Shown here: positions 6,843 through 15,315 of the stretch, piece after piece
How the letters are laid out: every line of letters starts with the position of its first letter
Numbering within the stretch: position 1 is the stretch's first letter
From: an uncultured Clostridia bacterium
GTDB lineage: Bacteria; Bacillota; Clostridia; Christensenellales; Borkfalkiaceae
Direction: 5' to 3'
NCBI GenBank assembly: GCA_944367045.1
Contig: CALVWI010000012.1
Coordinates: 1-64,000 of the forward strand
DNA length: 64,000 bases
The notes under the pieces: model-generated
Told to the model about the DNA's origin: nothing
Databases searched by the model: none
What the model saw: the letters and a program-made list of their open reading frames with translations, nothing else
Position numbers and translations under genes: made by a program

Positions 6843-9194
6843 TCACGCGAGCGTGAAGGCGCTCGTCAGCCAGAGGTTGAAGTGCAGCCGCTCCTCGCCC
6901 GTGTAGTTCTCGGGAATGAGGGGCTGATAGTCGCGGACGACTTCGAGGTACTCCACCTCCGCCGAAGCAGACGAGGTGACCGTGCAGTCGGAATGGAGCG
7001 TGAGGGCAAGTTCGCCGCTCTCCCCCACCGTGTGCTGCGAAGTCGAGGTGCCGTCATCCAGCGTGATGACCGTCCCCTCCTCCGCCTTGAAGGTGAGGTA
7101 GACGAGCGCCTTGTCCGTCGTCTTTTGGACGGTGAGCGCGCCGTTCTCCTGCTTGGAAAGGACGGTGAGGGCGACGTCCTTCTGCTCGCCGCTGCCTGCA
7201 TAGTGGTCGGTCGTGTACTTCATGCCGTCGGGCGCGTAGTCGCGGAGAGCGCGCATGGAGTTGAGGTCGTAGATGCGGTACTCAAACGCGCCGTCCTCCG
7301 CCTGCACATAGACGAGGGCGTCGTCGTAGGGAAGTTTGGCGATGTTCTGCTTGCCCTGCAGGTTGACGCTCGCGTTGGCGGGAATGAGGCTGACGACGAG
7401 GAAGATGAGCATCGCAACGGCGAGAAGGTGGGTCGCTCCCTCCGCCGCCGAGACCGCCGAGGGACGGCCGCGGACGACACGGATAAGCGTCGCGAAACTG
7501 AAGTAGCGCATGAGCGGCGTGATGGCGACGCCCACCGCAAACAGGGCAAGCGCGAACACGAGGCCGTAGACGTATGCCATCGTGAGACCGAGCGCGCTCG
7601 TCGCAAGGAAGATGACGGGCACGATGAGCGGGAAGTAGAGCGCCGTCACCAAGAGTTCGCCGTGGAAGGCGGAGAAGTCAAACTTCTTGATGAGCGTGAC
7701 GGCGAGCTCATTGGCCATCAGGAGGATGCCGCTGAAGAGGAAGAGATATCCCGCATTGGGCAGCACGAAGGCGACGATCGCCCCGAGCACGGCATGCGCA
7801 TAGGCAAACGCGCGGACGAGTGAGCGGAGGGAGAGCTTCCACGACTTGACGGCGTAGTGCACGACAAAGACGATCATGGAAAGCGTGAGGACGCCGACAC
7901 CGACGACGATGGGAATGCTCGAATAGGTGATGGTGCCGATCATGTGGATGTCGATGATGCCGAACATCGAGGCGATGAGCTGGAACACGAAGTACGAAGC
8001 GTACGCCGCTGCCGCCGCCAAAACGAGCGTCAGAACGAGTGCACCGACGGCCGCCGCCGTCTCCTTGAGGCCGCCCCTCTCCTTTCTCCAGAGGGCGCGG
8101 AGAAGGATATTCACGACGATGAGGACGAGCGCGATGACGCCGAGCACGATGTTCGCCGTGTGGTTGTAGATGACCGTCGTCACGTTGAGGTAGGTGAAGA
8201 AGATGGCCGACTCCTCTGCCTCGTAGAGCTTATTGAGATCGTAGTTCCCCATGCCGTCGATGAGGTTGTAGACGATCTCCGCCTGCTGCGAGAGATAGGC
8301 CTTGCCGACGTTCTCGGGGTTGTCGTTCTGGGTGTGGTAATTTTCCCCCTGCGTGATGTTCGCCATGTTGATGCCCTGGTACGCCTCCTTGAAGGAGGTG
8401 AAGTCGGTGTAGTTGGGCATCATGTCGTAGACGAGCGTCGCGATGGAGCAGGAGAAGATGCTCTTGTTGAGCTTGGAGAAGAGTTCGATGGTGTGGTAGT
8501 TGTTGGCGGCCGTCTCGAACATGATGACGGTGCCGGAGGTGCCGCGGGACTCGAGGTTGACGCCGAAGCGGATGCGCTCGGTGATGTTGTTGAAGCCCGC
8601 GAAGGGAGCCTCGCCGTCAAGGCCCATGAACGCCTTGGAGCCGTACAAGCCGAATTCCTCGCCGTTGACAAAGCAGAAGACGAGGTCGTTGTTGAGCGTG
8701 TACCCCTCCGCCATGCGCTCCGTGAAGTAATCGATGGCCTCGAGCATGGCCGCGACGGAGACGCCGTCGTCCGAGGAGCCCTGCCCCATCGGAACGGAAT
8801 CGTAGTGCGCCATGAACATGATGGCCTCCCCCGTCGGCGCGGGGCCGTTCGCGGGAATGTGCGCAATGACGTTACTTAAATAGAAGTTCTGATACTCGTC
8901 GTCGTGCGCGGTGTACTCCTGCACGAGGTAGGCGGGAGCGGACGTCGTGTCCTCATTCGTAAGGCCGTCCTCTTCGAGGCAGGAGATGATGTAGTCGCGG
9001 GCGGCCGTGTTGGCCTCGGGGTCAAAGAGGGAGCGCGGGCCGTTTTCCGAGAGCTTTTCGATGTGCTGCTGCATGGCCGCGGTGTCCATCTCCGTCTTGC
9101 GGGGAAGCTCTTCGGTGTCCGCCACGGAGACGGCGAAGAAGAAGGCGAGCAGGACGGCAAGGACGATGTTGACTGCCAGAATGGCTTTTTTCAT
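6843..9194 (-). CDS. Membrane-anchored M28-family metallopeptidase
   Basis: A 783-aa zinc aminopeptidase-like protein. An N-terminal hydrophobic segment (residues 4-24) is followed by an extracytoplasmic M28 domain. The metal and catalytic positions are visible: H130 and D132 in MAHYDSVPMG, D142 in SSDDGVSVAA, E179/E180 in NGEEFGLYGS. From about residue 340 there are roughly eight to nine membrane spans, then a beta-rich outer domain at the C-terminus. The layout resembles eukaryotic ER metallopeptidase (Fxna-type) and similar bacterial M28 proteins. It probably trims peptides outside the cell. GGAGG lies 5 nt before the ATG. It heads an operon with the TIGR04076 gene. The substrate is unknown. 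Confidence 0.9.
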   Translation of the reverse strand: MKKAILAVNIVLAVLLAFFFAVSVADTEELPRKTEMDTAAMQQHIEKLSENGPRSLFDPEANTAARDYIISCLEEDGLTNEDTTSAPAYLVQEYTAHDDEYQNFYLSNVIAHIPANGPAPTGEAIMFMAHYDSVPMGQGSSDDGVSVAAMLEAIDYFTERMAEGYTLNNDLVFCFVNGEEFGLYGSKAFMGLDGEAPFAGFNNITERIRFGVNLESRGTSGTVIMFETAANNYHTIELFSKLNKSIFSCSIATLVYDMMPNYTDFTSFKEAYQGINMANITQGENYHTQNDNPENVGKAYLSQQAEIVYNLIDGMGNYDLNKLYEAEESAIFFTYLNVTTVIYNHTANIVLGVIALVLIVVNILLRALWRKERGGLKETAAAVGALVLTLVLAAAAAYASYFVFQLIASMFGIIDIHMIGTITYSSIPIVVGVGVLTLSMIVFVVHYAVKSWKLSLRSLVRAFAYAHAVLGAIVAFVLPNAGYLFLFSGILLMANELAVTLIKKFDFSAFHGELLVTALYFPLIVPVIFLATSALGLTMAYVYGLVFALALFAVGVAITPLMRYFSFATLIRVVRGRPSAVSAAEGATHLLAVAMLIFLVVSLIPANASVNLQGKQNIAKLPYDDALVYVQAEDGAFEYRIYDLNSMRALRDYAPDGMKYTTDHYAGSGEQKDVALTVLSKQENGALTVQKTTDKALVYLTFKAEEGTVITLDDGTSTSQHTVGESGELALTLHSDCTVTSSASAEVEYLEVVRDYQPLIPENYTGEERLHFNLWLTSAFTLA

Positions 9195-9296
9195 AGTTCC
9201 TCCAAAGTTCGTTCCCCCGGCGGTCGGGGGCAGGATCGCGCCTGCACGGGACGGGCAGACGCAGAGGGGCGTTCAGAGCCCCTCCCACAAGCGTTG

Positions 9297-9325
9297 ATTG
9301 TATCATATGCGCCCCGTATTGTCAA
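9297..9325 (-). promoter_or_regulatory. Promoter of the M28 peptidase operon
   Basis: TTGACA (9320-9325), 17 nt, TACAAT (9297-9302) on the minus strand. The roughly 95-nt leader contains a small GGGGC/GCCCC hairpin. Confidence 0.85.
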
Positions 9326-9363
9326 ACAATTTCACAATATCGGAACGGATGCGCCTGCCGCAC

Positions 9364-9390
9364 AAAAAAGAGGCGGACGAGCCGCCTCTT
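9364..9390 (-). terminator. Terminator of the arabinofuranosidase gene
   Basis: Minus strand: AAGAGGCGG / CCGCCTCTT stem followed by six T, just after the stop codon. Confidence 0.88.
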
Positions 9391-9396
9391 GAAAGG

Positions 9397-11595
9397 TCAC
9401 TTGGTGGTGATGCGGATGATGGAAACGCTGTACGCCTCCGCCGTGTAGCCGAAGGTGCTTGCAATGCCGAGGGTGTAGCTCTCGGGCGAGACCTTCTCTT
9501 CCGCAAGCGTGTTGGCGGCCGCCGTGTCGTCGCATTGAAGCGTCGTCACATACGCGAGGCCCGCCGTCGAGGCGCCCTTCACCGCAATGTTGACATCGAA
9601 CGCGCTGCCGCTGCCGTTGACGAGCTTGACGATGATGTCCCCCGTCTCCTCGTCAACAGTGACGCTCTTGTAGAGCGCGAGGCCCTCCGAGGAACCGTAG
9701 AACATCGTGTTCTCAAAGGAGGAGAACTCGTTCTCGAGGACGGCGTCGCCCTGATTGTTCATAAATAGCTGCTGCACGTAGTAGTTGGGCGTAAAGCCGA
9801 CGTCCGTGTTCGTATAATACATCATGTCCGCCGCCCACTGGTTGACGCCCCTGTCGTCGTTGCCGAACATGGGCGCATATGCCGCGAGTTTGACCACGTC
9901 GCCGTTGCGCTCGAGGCCCGTCATGTAGGCCGCCTCGGAGAGCGCCGTGTACCACGTGTTGATGGAGGTGTTCGTGTTGGCGGAGTACTCGCCGACGAAC
10001 ACGTCGTAGCGCGTCGCATCTTCGCGGGTGTAGGAATCGTAGAGGTCGGTGTTGGAGTAGAAGTCCTCGGGCGACATGTAGTAGTGATGGTCGTGCACGC
10101 CGAAGTCGGAGATCTTGTCGAAGTAGCCGGCCATGACGTACCGTGACGCCTGCGCATGCGCAAGGCCCACGGCGCCCGTCTTGGCATTCTCGCAGTCGGT
10201 GAACGCCGCGCCGTTGCCCACGATGAGCTGCACGCCCCCGTAGAGGTCGGGGTTGCTCTCGCGCGCTTCCTTGAAGGCGTTGACGAACTCCAAATATATA
10301 CCGTAGTAGCGGGAATCCCACTGCTCGTTGCCGATGCCGAGGTAATTCATCTCGAAGGGCTCGGGATGCCCCATGTTGACGCGCGCCTGCGCCCACTTGG
10401 CTTCGTTCGCATCCGAGGAGTTCGGGTCGCCCTTCGCAAACGCGACGAGGTCGAGCGCCTCATCGATGAAGTCGTCGATGCCGTTGCCGTAGCGCCCGGG
10501 AAGTTCCCAGCCGCCGCCGTCCTGGATCATGCACGAGAGGCCGACGTTGAGCACGGGAACGGCGCTCGCGCCCACGTTCTCGCAGAGCAGGAAGTATTCG
10601 TAGAAGCCGACGCCGTAGTTCATCTCGTAGTCGACGTTGGCGTTGTTCTGCCAGATGTCCGTATTGGGCTTGCGCGTGGCGGCCTCTCCGTACGTCGTCA
10701 CCTCGCGCGCCGTGCCCGTCTCGTCCACCTCCTGATAGGTGAAGGGAGCAAGTTCGTCCTCCCCGTCGACACCGATGGAGTTCTTCCAGTCGTAGACGGC
10801 GTCGCCGCTGCGCTTTCCTTCGACGACGCAGCCGCCCGGGAAGCGGATGAAGGCGGGAGAGAGAGCATCGATGGCCTCAAAGAGGTAGTTCTTGATGCCG
10901 CCCGTCGCTTCGGACGTGACGAGCGAGACGCTGTCGAGCGCAAGATAGCCCGCATCCGAGAAAGTGATGCGGAGCGTGACGTCCTCATCCGCCGTCTTGC
11001 TTGCGGTGAGCGGCGCGGTGTACTTGACCCAGTCGGTTTCGGCTCCCTCCAAGACGGTGAAGGTGGCCTCGTCGAGGACTTCCTCGCCCGCCATGAGCGC
11101 AGCCGTGAAGGTACCCGCGTAGTCCTCCGCCCTGACGAAGGCGGAGAAGGTGTACTCGGCGCCCTCGGTGACCGCCATCGGGATGACGGAATAACCCGCG
11201 TTTTCGAGCGTTGCACCCAGCGAATAGATGTCGAGCACGGCGTAGGACGGGTTGTTCTCGTGCAGCCCGCCCTCTTCTTCTTCGACCTGAAGGGAGATGC
11301 CCTCCGCCGTCCAACGGTCGACGGGATCGCGGTAGGTGAAGGAGCCGTTCGCGACGAGGTCGTCGTCGAGCGCATAGCCCGCGTAGTTGATGTCCTCCAA
11401 AAAGACGCCGAAGAGTTCGTCGGAGATCTCGCGCTCCGTCTTGTTGGCACTCACCGTGAGCGTCGTGTCGGGCGAAGAGAACTTGTCGCCCTGTCTGTCC
11501 GCATTGGGGTCTGCCCCCTCTGAGCAGGCCGCGAACGAGAGCAGGCTCCCCGCCGCCAATGCGCCCGAGAGCAGGACCGTAAGCAATTTTTTCAT
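9397..11595 (-). CDS. Alpha-L-arabinofuranosidase lipoprotein (GH51)
   Basis: A 732-aa retaining glycosidase that releases terminal arabinofuranose from arabinan or arabinoxylan. A lipoprotein signal ends at C24 (LSFAAC), so it is probably anchored outside the membrane. A carbohydrate-binding-like beta domain lies between about residues 120 and 225. The GH51 barrel follows, with IRFPGGCVVEG, the acid/base Glu at E424 in GIGNEQWD, and the nucleophile Glu at E536 in FVGEYSANTN. A beta-sandwich closes the protein. GGGGGAAATTTC precedes the ATG, and a near-consensus promoter lies about 30 nt upstream. It is a single-gene unit. Exact substrate specificity cannot be read from sequence. Confidence 0.93.
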   Translation of the reverse strand: MKKLLTVLLSGALAAGSLLSFAACSEGADPNADRQGDKFSSPDTTLTVSANKTEREISDELFGVFLEDINYAGYALDDDLVANGSFTYRDPVDRWTAEGISLQVEEEEGGLHENNPSYAVLDIYSLGATLENAGYSVIPMAVTEGAEYTFSAFVRAEDYAGTFTAALMAGEEVLDEATFTVLEGAETDWVKYTAPLTASKTADEDVTLRITFSDAGYLALDSVSLVTSEATGGIKNYLFEAIDALSPAFIRFPGGCVVEGKRSGDAVYDWKNSIGVDGEDELAPFTYQEVDETGTAREVTTYGEAATRKPNTDIWQNNANVDYEMNYGVGFYEYFLLCENVGASAVPVLNVGLSCMIQDGGGWELPGRYGNGIDDFIDEALDLVAFAKGDPNSSDANEAKWAQARVNMGHPEPFEMNYLGIGNEQWDSRYYGIYLEFVNAFKEARESNPDLYGGVQLIVGNGAAFTDCENAKTGAVGLAHAQASRYVMAGYFDKISDFGVHDHHYYMSPEDFYSNTDLYDSYTREDATRYDVFVGEYSANTNTSINTWYTALSEAAYMTGLERNGDVVKLAAYAPMFGNDDRGVNQWAADMMYYTNTDVGFTPNYYVQQLFMNNQGDAVLENEFSSFENTMFYGSSEGLALYKSVTVDEETGDIIVKLVNGSGSAFDVNIAVKGASTAGLAYVTTLQCDDTAAANTLAEEKVSPESYTLGIASTFGYTAEAYSVSIIRITTK

Positions 11596-11625
11596 GAAAT
11601 TTCCCCCTTAGAATTACTTAAAAGA

Positions 11626-11654
11626 ATTATAACATATTCGCGCGGGCTTTTCAA
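11626..11654 (-). promoter_or_regulatory. Promoter of the GH51 gene
   Basis: TTGAAA (11649-11654), 17 nt, TATAAT (11626-11631) on the minus strand. Confidence 0.82.
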
Positions 11655-11735
11655 GGGGTTTTTCAAAATCCGACAAATAAAAATAATTCAAGGAAAGCGC
11701 GGACAGACAGATTCTTCGGTATCTGTCATTGACAC

Positions 11736-11764
11736 AAAAAAAAAGCTGCGGCAAACACCGCAGC
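11736..11764 (-). terminator. Terminator of tRNA-Val
   Basis: GCTGCGG / CCGCAGC stem with nine T on the minus strand. It also has T's on the other side, so it could act in both directions. Confidence 0.88.
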
Positions 11765-11771
11765 ATTTTTT

Positions 11772-11848
11772 TGGTGGGGACAACAGGACTCGAACCTGTG
11801 ACCTCACGCATGTGAAGCGTGCGCTCTAACCAACTGAGCTATGCCCCC
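11772..11848 (-). tRNA. tRNA-Val (anticodon CAC)
   Basis: A 77-nt cloverleaf with encoded CCA. The acceptor stem is GGGGGCA paired with TGTCCCC (one G-T pair). The D arm is GCTC...GAGC. The anticodon stem CACGC/GCGTG holds the loop TTCACAT, giving anticodon CAC, which reads GUG. The T arm is ACAGG-TTCGAGT-CCTGT. It has its own promoter and terminator, so it is transcribed alone. Confidence 0.95.
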
Positions 11849-11863
11849 GCAAAAAGCTATTTC

Positions 11864-11892
11864 ATTTTACGGCTTTTCGACGGGAAAGTCAA
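11864..11892 (-). promoter_or_regulatory. Promoter of tRNA-Val
   Basis: TTGACT (11887-11892), 17 nt, TAAAAT (11864-11869) on the minus strand, about 15 nt before the mature 5' end. Confidence 0.82.
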
Positions 11893-11944
11893 CTGTTTTT
11901 GCCCCCTTCCGCATATTTTTTTGGGACTTAGCCGATAAGGCAAA

Positions 11945-11984
11945 GGCGCGGCGGGCGCCCCATGTCGGGGGCGCCCGCCGCGCC
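11945..11984. terminator. Perfect 17-bp GC-rich hairpin after sufB
   Basis: GGCGCGGCGGGCGCCCC and its exact complement with a 6-nt loop, about 25 nt beyond the sufB stop. There is only a short T run on the minus strand. Confidence 0.6.
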
Positions 11985-12009
11985 GTATCTTCTCCATACG
12001 AAACAGAGG

Positions 12010-12930
12010 TCAGCTCAAGAAGCCCTTGATGATCTGCTCCTCCGCCTCCTGTTCGGTGAGGCCGAGCGTCATGAGCTTGATGATCTGCTCGCCCGCGATC
12101 TTGCCGATGGCAGCCTCGTGGATGAGTTCTGCGTCCACGCTGTTCGCGGTGAGCTCGGGAACGGCCGTCACGCAGGCGCGGTCCATGATGATGGAGTCGC
12201 ACTCGGTGTGGCCGTGGCACGCCGTGTTGCCGTTGATGCGCGAGCCGAAGAACTGGCGGGAATCGTCCGCCGCGACGGAACGGGAGACGACGTCCGCGCC
12301 CGAATTTTCGCCGTTGAGATCGACGGTGAAGTTGGTGCGCGCGAACTGCTTGCCGTGGGTGTAGATCTTCTCACGCACGACGAGCTCCGCGCCCTTTGCA
12401 AGCGTTGCCGTCGTCTCGCGGTCGGTGGAGTCGATGCCTTTAATTTGCGTCGATTCCATCTCGAAGCGGGAGTCCTCATCCTGATAGATGACGGTCGCGG
12501 GGTTCATGATGTTCTCGCCGGTGCCGTCGCCGCTGCCGTAGTGCTTCTCGACATAGCGCACCTTCGCGCCCTTGCCGATGTGGAAGGTGTGCACGCCCGT
12601 GTGCTCGCTCGTTTCGACGCCGCAGTTGTGGATGCCGCAGCCCGCGATGATGAGCACGTCCGCGTTCTCGCCCACATAGAAGTCGTTGTAGACGCGCTCG
12701 CGGTAGTCCGTCTTGGTGATGACGACAGGGATGTGCACGCTCTCGTTCTTGGTACCCGGCGCAATGAAGATGTCGATGCCGGCGTGGCCGTCCTTCCTGT
12801 CCTCGATGCGGATGCGGTCGGTGCTGCGCCGCCCGTCCCCTTCGCCGTTCTTGCGGATGTTATACGCGCCGTCCGGCACGCGGTGCAGGTCCGCAACCTG
12901 CAGCAATAACATTTTTTCAAGTTCGTCCAT
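12010..12930 (-). CDS. sufB: SufB/SufD-family Fe-S cluster assembly scaffold
   Basis: A 306-aa beta-helix protein of the SufBD family that with SufC forms the complex on which Fe-S clusters are built. Recognisable parts are NDFYVGENADVLIIAGCGIHN, the segment SRSVAADDSRQFFGSRI, and the C-terminal AELIHEAAIGKIAGEQI (SufB/D signature). It is much shorter than Escherichia SufB (about 495 aa), as in the minimal archaeal and clostridial SufBC (SMS) systems. GGAGCAGCTT precedes the ATG, 10 nt after the sufC stop. No SufS, SufU or SufD lies nearby, so a cysteine desulfurase must be elsewhere or sulfide be used directly. Confidence 0.92.
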   Translation of the reverse strand: MDELEKMLLLQVADLHRVPDGAYNIRKNGEGDGRRSTDRIRIEDRKDGHAGIDIFIAPGTKNESVHIPVVITKTDYRERVYNDFYVGENADVLIIAGCGIHNCGVETSEHTGVHTFHIGKGAKVRYVEKHYGSGDGTGENIMNPATVIYQDEDSRFEMESTQIKGIDSTDRETTATLAKGAELVVREKIYTHGKQFARTNFTVDLNGENSGADVVSRSVAADDSRQFFGSRINGNTACHGHTECDSIIMDRACVTAVPELTANSVDAELIHEAAIGKIAGEQIIKLMTLGLTEQEAEEQIIKGFLS

Positions 12931-12940
12931 AAGCTGCTCC

Positions 12941-13660
12941 TTATAACTTGTCGGTGAGGGCGCGGCAGACGCTCGTGCCGAGAAGGGAGGGAAGAATTTC
13001 CTCGCGGGTGCCCTCTTTCTCGATCTTGCCCGCCGTCAAGACGACGATCTTATCGGCAATGTTCAAGATGCGCTCCTGATGGGAGATGATGACGATGCTG
13101 CCCTGCGACTTTTCGTACATCTTCTCGAACACCGAGATGAGGTTTTGGAAGCTCCAAAGATCGATGCCCGCCTCGGGTTCGTCGAAGACGGAGAGCTCGG
13201 TGCCGCGGGCGAGGACGGTCGCGATCTCGATGCGCTTGAGCTCGCCGCCCGAGAGCGATGCGTTGACCTCGCGGTCGATATAGTCGCGCGCGCAGAGGCC
13301 GACTTCCGAGAGGTAGCCGCAGGCCTCCCCCACCGTGATGTGCTTGCCCGCCGCGAGGGAGATGAGGTCCTTGACCGTGATGCCCTTGAAGCGGACGGGC
13401 TGCTGGAAGGCGAACGAGATGCCCCGCTTGGCGCGCTCGGTGACGGAGAGAGACGTGATGTCCTCCCCGTTGAAGATGAGCTTGCCGCTCGTGGGCGTCA
13501 AAATGCCCGCGATGATCTTGGCGAGCGTCGACTTGCCGCTGCCATTGGGGCCCGTGACCGCGACGAAGCGGTCGGAGATCGTGAGGGAGACGTCGCTTAA
13601 GATGTGTTTTACGGCGCCGTTCTCCTCCACGTCAAAGCAAATATTTTTCAGTTCTAACAT
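12941..13660 (-). CDS. sufC: SufC Fe-S assembly ATPase
   Basis: A 239-aa ABC-type ATPase that powers SufB during cluster assembly; cytosolic, not a transporter. Walker A is GPNGSGKST, the signature is SLSGGELKRIEIA, and Walker B with the following acidic residue is SVFDEPEAGIDLW, typical of SufC. The frame extends 13 codons further upstream, but the ATG at 13660 (MLELKNICFDV) has GAGAGG about 7 nt before it and gives the usual N-terminus. It is first in a two-gene operon with sufB. Confidence 0.94.
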   Translation of the reverse strand: MLELKNICFDVEENGAVKHILSDVSLTISDRFVAVTGPNGSGKSTLAKIIAGILTPTSGKLIFNGEDITSLSVTERAKRGISFAFQQPVRFKGITVKDLISLAAGKHITVGEACGYLSEVGLCARDYIDREVNASLSGGELKRIEIATVLARGTELSVFDEPEAGIDLWSFQNLISVFEKMYEKSQGSIVIISHQERILNIADKIVVLTAGKIEKEGTREEILPSLLGTSVCRALTDKL

Positions 13661-13689
13661 GAATTGACCTCTCTTATTTCCGAGGGGGT

Positions 13690-13718
13690 ATTGTAGCATA
13701 TCTTGGGGAAAAAGTCAA
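13690..13718 (-). promoter_or_regulatory. Promoter of sufCB
   Basis: TTGACT (13713-13718), 17 nt, TACAAT (13690-13695) on the minus strand. No clear IscR/RirA-type operator recognised. Confidence 0.83.
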
Positions 13719-13771
13719 CTCATTCATATATGCCATCTCTTTGAGCGGTGCGGGAGGCCTCAAAAGGGCGC

Positions 13772-13797
13772 AAAAAAGGCCCCCTGTAGGGAGCCTT
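13772..13797 (-). terminator. Terminator of the two-component operon
   Basis: Minus strand stem AAGGCTCCC / GGGGGCCTT followed by six T. Confidence 0.85.
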
Positions 13798-13802
13798 ATT
13801 GT

Positions 13803-15314
13803 TTAATTGAGGGGCTTGGGCGGCGTCTGCTGCTTTGCCTGCGGCTCTCTGCCGTTGGGGAGCGGGAAGTCCACCCAGAAACAGCTGCCCTTTCCCACTT
13901 CCGACTTGACGCCGAAGCGGATGCCGTACTTCTGCAAAATGCTCTTGACGATGGACAGTCCCAATCCCGTGCCGCGCTTTAAGCGCTTGTGCGCTTCATT
14001 GGAGCGGTAGTAGCGGTCCCAGATGGTGTCGATCTCCTCCGGGGGGATGCCCTTGCCCGTGTCGATGACCTCGAAGTGCGAGCAGTCCGTCCCCTTCTTG
14101 AGGCGCACGAGGACGGTCTTATCCTCGCCCGTGTAGTTGATGGCGTTGCCGATGAGGTTGTATAAAACCTGCTCCACCCTGCCGCGCGCCGCGAAGGAGT
14201 AGAGATCGTCGTCGATGTCCGTCTTGATGACGTACCCCTCCGTCTCGACATAGAAGCTGAAGCGGTTGGTGACGGCGTAGACGTCCTCCGAGAGGTTAAA
14301 GACGGAGAACTCCTCCTGCTCGATGCCCGCCTGCAGCTTGGAGAGGTCCAAAACGTCCCCCACGAGCGCGGCGAGGCGGTCGGCCTCGTCGATGATGACC
14401 TGCGCGTGCTTGTTGCGCTTCTCCTTGTCGTCGCCCGAGATCTCGATGATCATGGAGGCGTACGCCTTGATCATGGTGAGCGGCGTCTTGAAGTCGTGCG
14501 AGACATTGGCGATGAGCTCCTTCTGCATCTTGTCCGCCTTGGAGATCTCCGCGCTCGCATGGCTCAAGGCCTCCGAGAGTTCCTTGACTTCGAGGCAAGC
14601 GTACGTCTCGCTCTCGAAGGTGACTTCATAGTTGCCGCGGGCGAGCTCCTTGGCCTTCTCCGCGACTTCGCTGATGGGCTTGGTGATGACCATCGAGACG
14701 AGGCCGCTCACGACGAAGGCGAGCGCGACGGCAAACAGCCCCGTGATGAGGGAGAGCCAGCTCATCTCGTTCATCGTCCGTGCGACGTGCGCCGTGGAAC
14801 TGCTCAAATAGAGGTAGCACTCCCCGCCGCCCAGCGTCTCGAGCTTCATCGCATAGGCATAGCTGCCGTCGCCCGTATCGTAGGGAGAGACGTAGTCCCC
14901 CTCGCCGATGAGCGAACGCACTTCCTCGTAGATGGCGTAATAGTCGTCCACTTCGTCCACGGGGACTTCGGGAAAGACGTACCTGCCGTCGATGGTGAAG
15001 AGGTAGACGCTGACGTTGTAGCGGTTGGCGATGGCGAGGAGCCGCCGCGAGAGGTCGTCGTCCGGAAAGAGTTCGGTGGTGCCCGAGACGGTCGCCTCGA
15101 TCTCTCCCCCCGCCTCTCTGAGTTCACGCTGCGCCTGATCGCGGTACTGGTAGCCGATCTGCACATTCTGCACGACGGCAAAGAACACGATGACGATGAT
15201 GGTGAACACCGAGAAACTCACCCAGAGGATGAGGTTCAAGTTGAAGCTCTTGGGCTGGAATTTTTTCTTGGGCGTCTTGGCTCTTTTGGCATTTTTTGCG
15301 GTGAGCGCGGGCAT
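13803..15314 (-). CDS. Sensor histidine kinase
   Basis: A 503-aa membrane kinase. A basic cytoplasmic N-terminus is followed by a transmembrane segment (about 26-49), an extracytoplasmic sensor region (about 55-184) and a second transmembrane segment (about 186-209). A HAMP linker runs to about 260. The phospho-acceptor is H273 in NVSHDFKTPLTM. The ATP-binding domain shows the N box (YNLIGNAINYTG), G1 (DTGKGIPPEE) and G2 (GTGLGLSIVKS). It starts 1 nt after the response regulator stop, so the two are translated together. The class resembles PhoR/ResE-type kinases; the signal is unknown. Confidence 0.94.
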   Translation of the reverse strand: MPALTAKNAKRAKTPKKKFQPKSFNLNLILWVSFSVFTIIVIVFFAVVQNVQIGYQYRDQAQRELREAGGEIEATVSGTTELFPDDDLSRRLLAIANRYNVSVYLFTIDGRYVFPEVPVDEVDDYYAIYEEVRSLIGEGDYVSPYDTGDGSYAYAMKLETLGGGECYLYLSSSTAHVARTMNEMSWLSLITGLFAVALAFVVSGLVSMVITKPISEVAEKAKELARGNYEVTFESETYACLEVKELSEALSHASAEISKADKMQKELIANVSHDFKTPLTMIKAYASMIIEISGDDKEKRNKHAQVIIDEADRLAALVGDVLDLSKLQAGIEQEEFSVFNLSEDVYAVTNRFSFYVETEGYVIKTDIDDDLYSFAARGRVEQVLYNLIGNAINYTGEDKTVLVRLKKGTDCSHFEVIDTGKGIPPEEIDTIWDRYYRSNEAHKRLKRGTGLGLSIVKSILQKYGIRFGVKSEVGKGSCFWVDFPLPNGREPQAKQQTPPKPLN

Positions 15315-15315
15315 C

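Noticed and set aside
10156..11523. 455-codon rightward frame opposite the arabinofuranosidase
   Set aside because: Shadow frame; the GH51 catalytic motifs are on the other strand.
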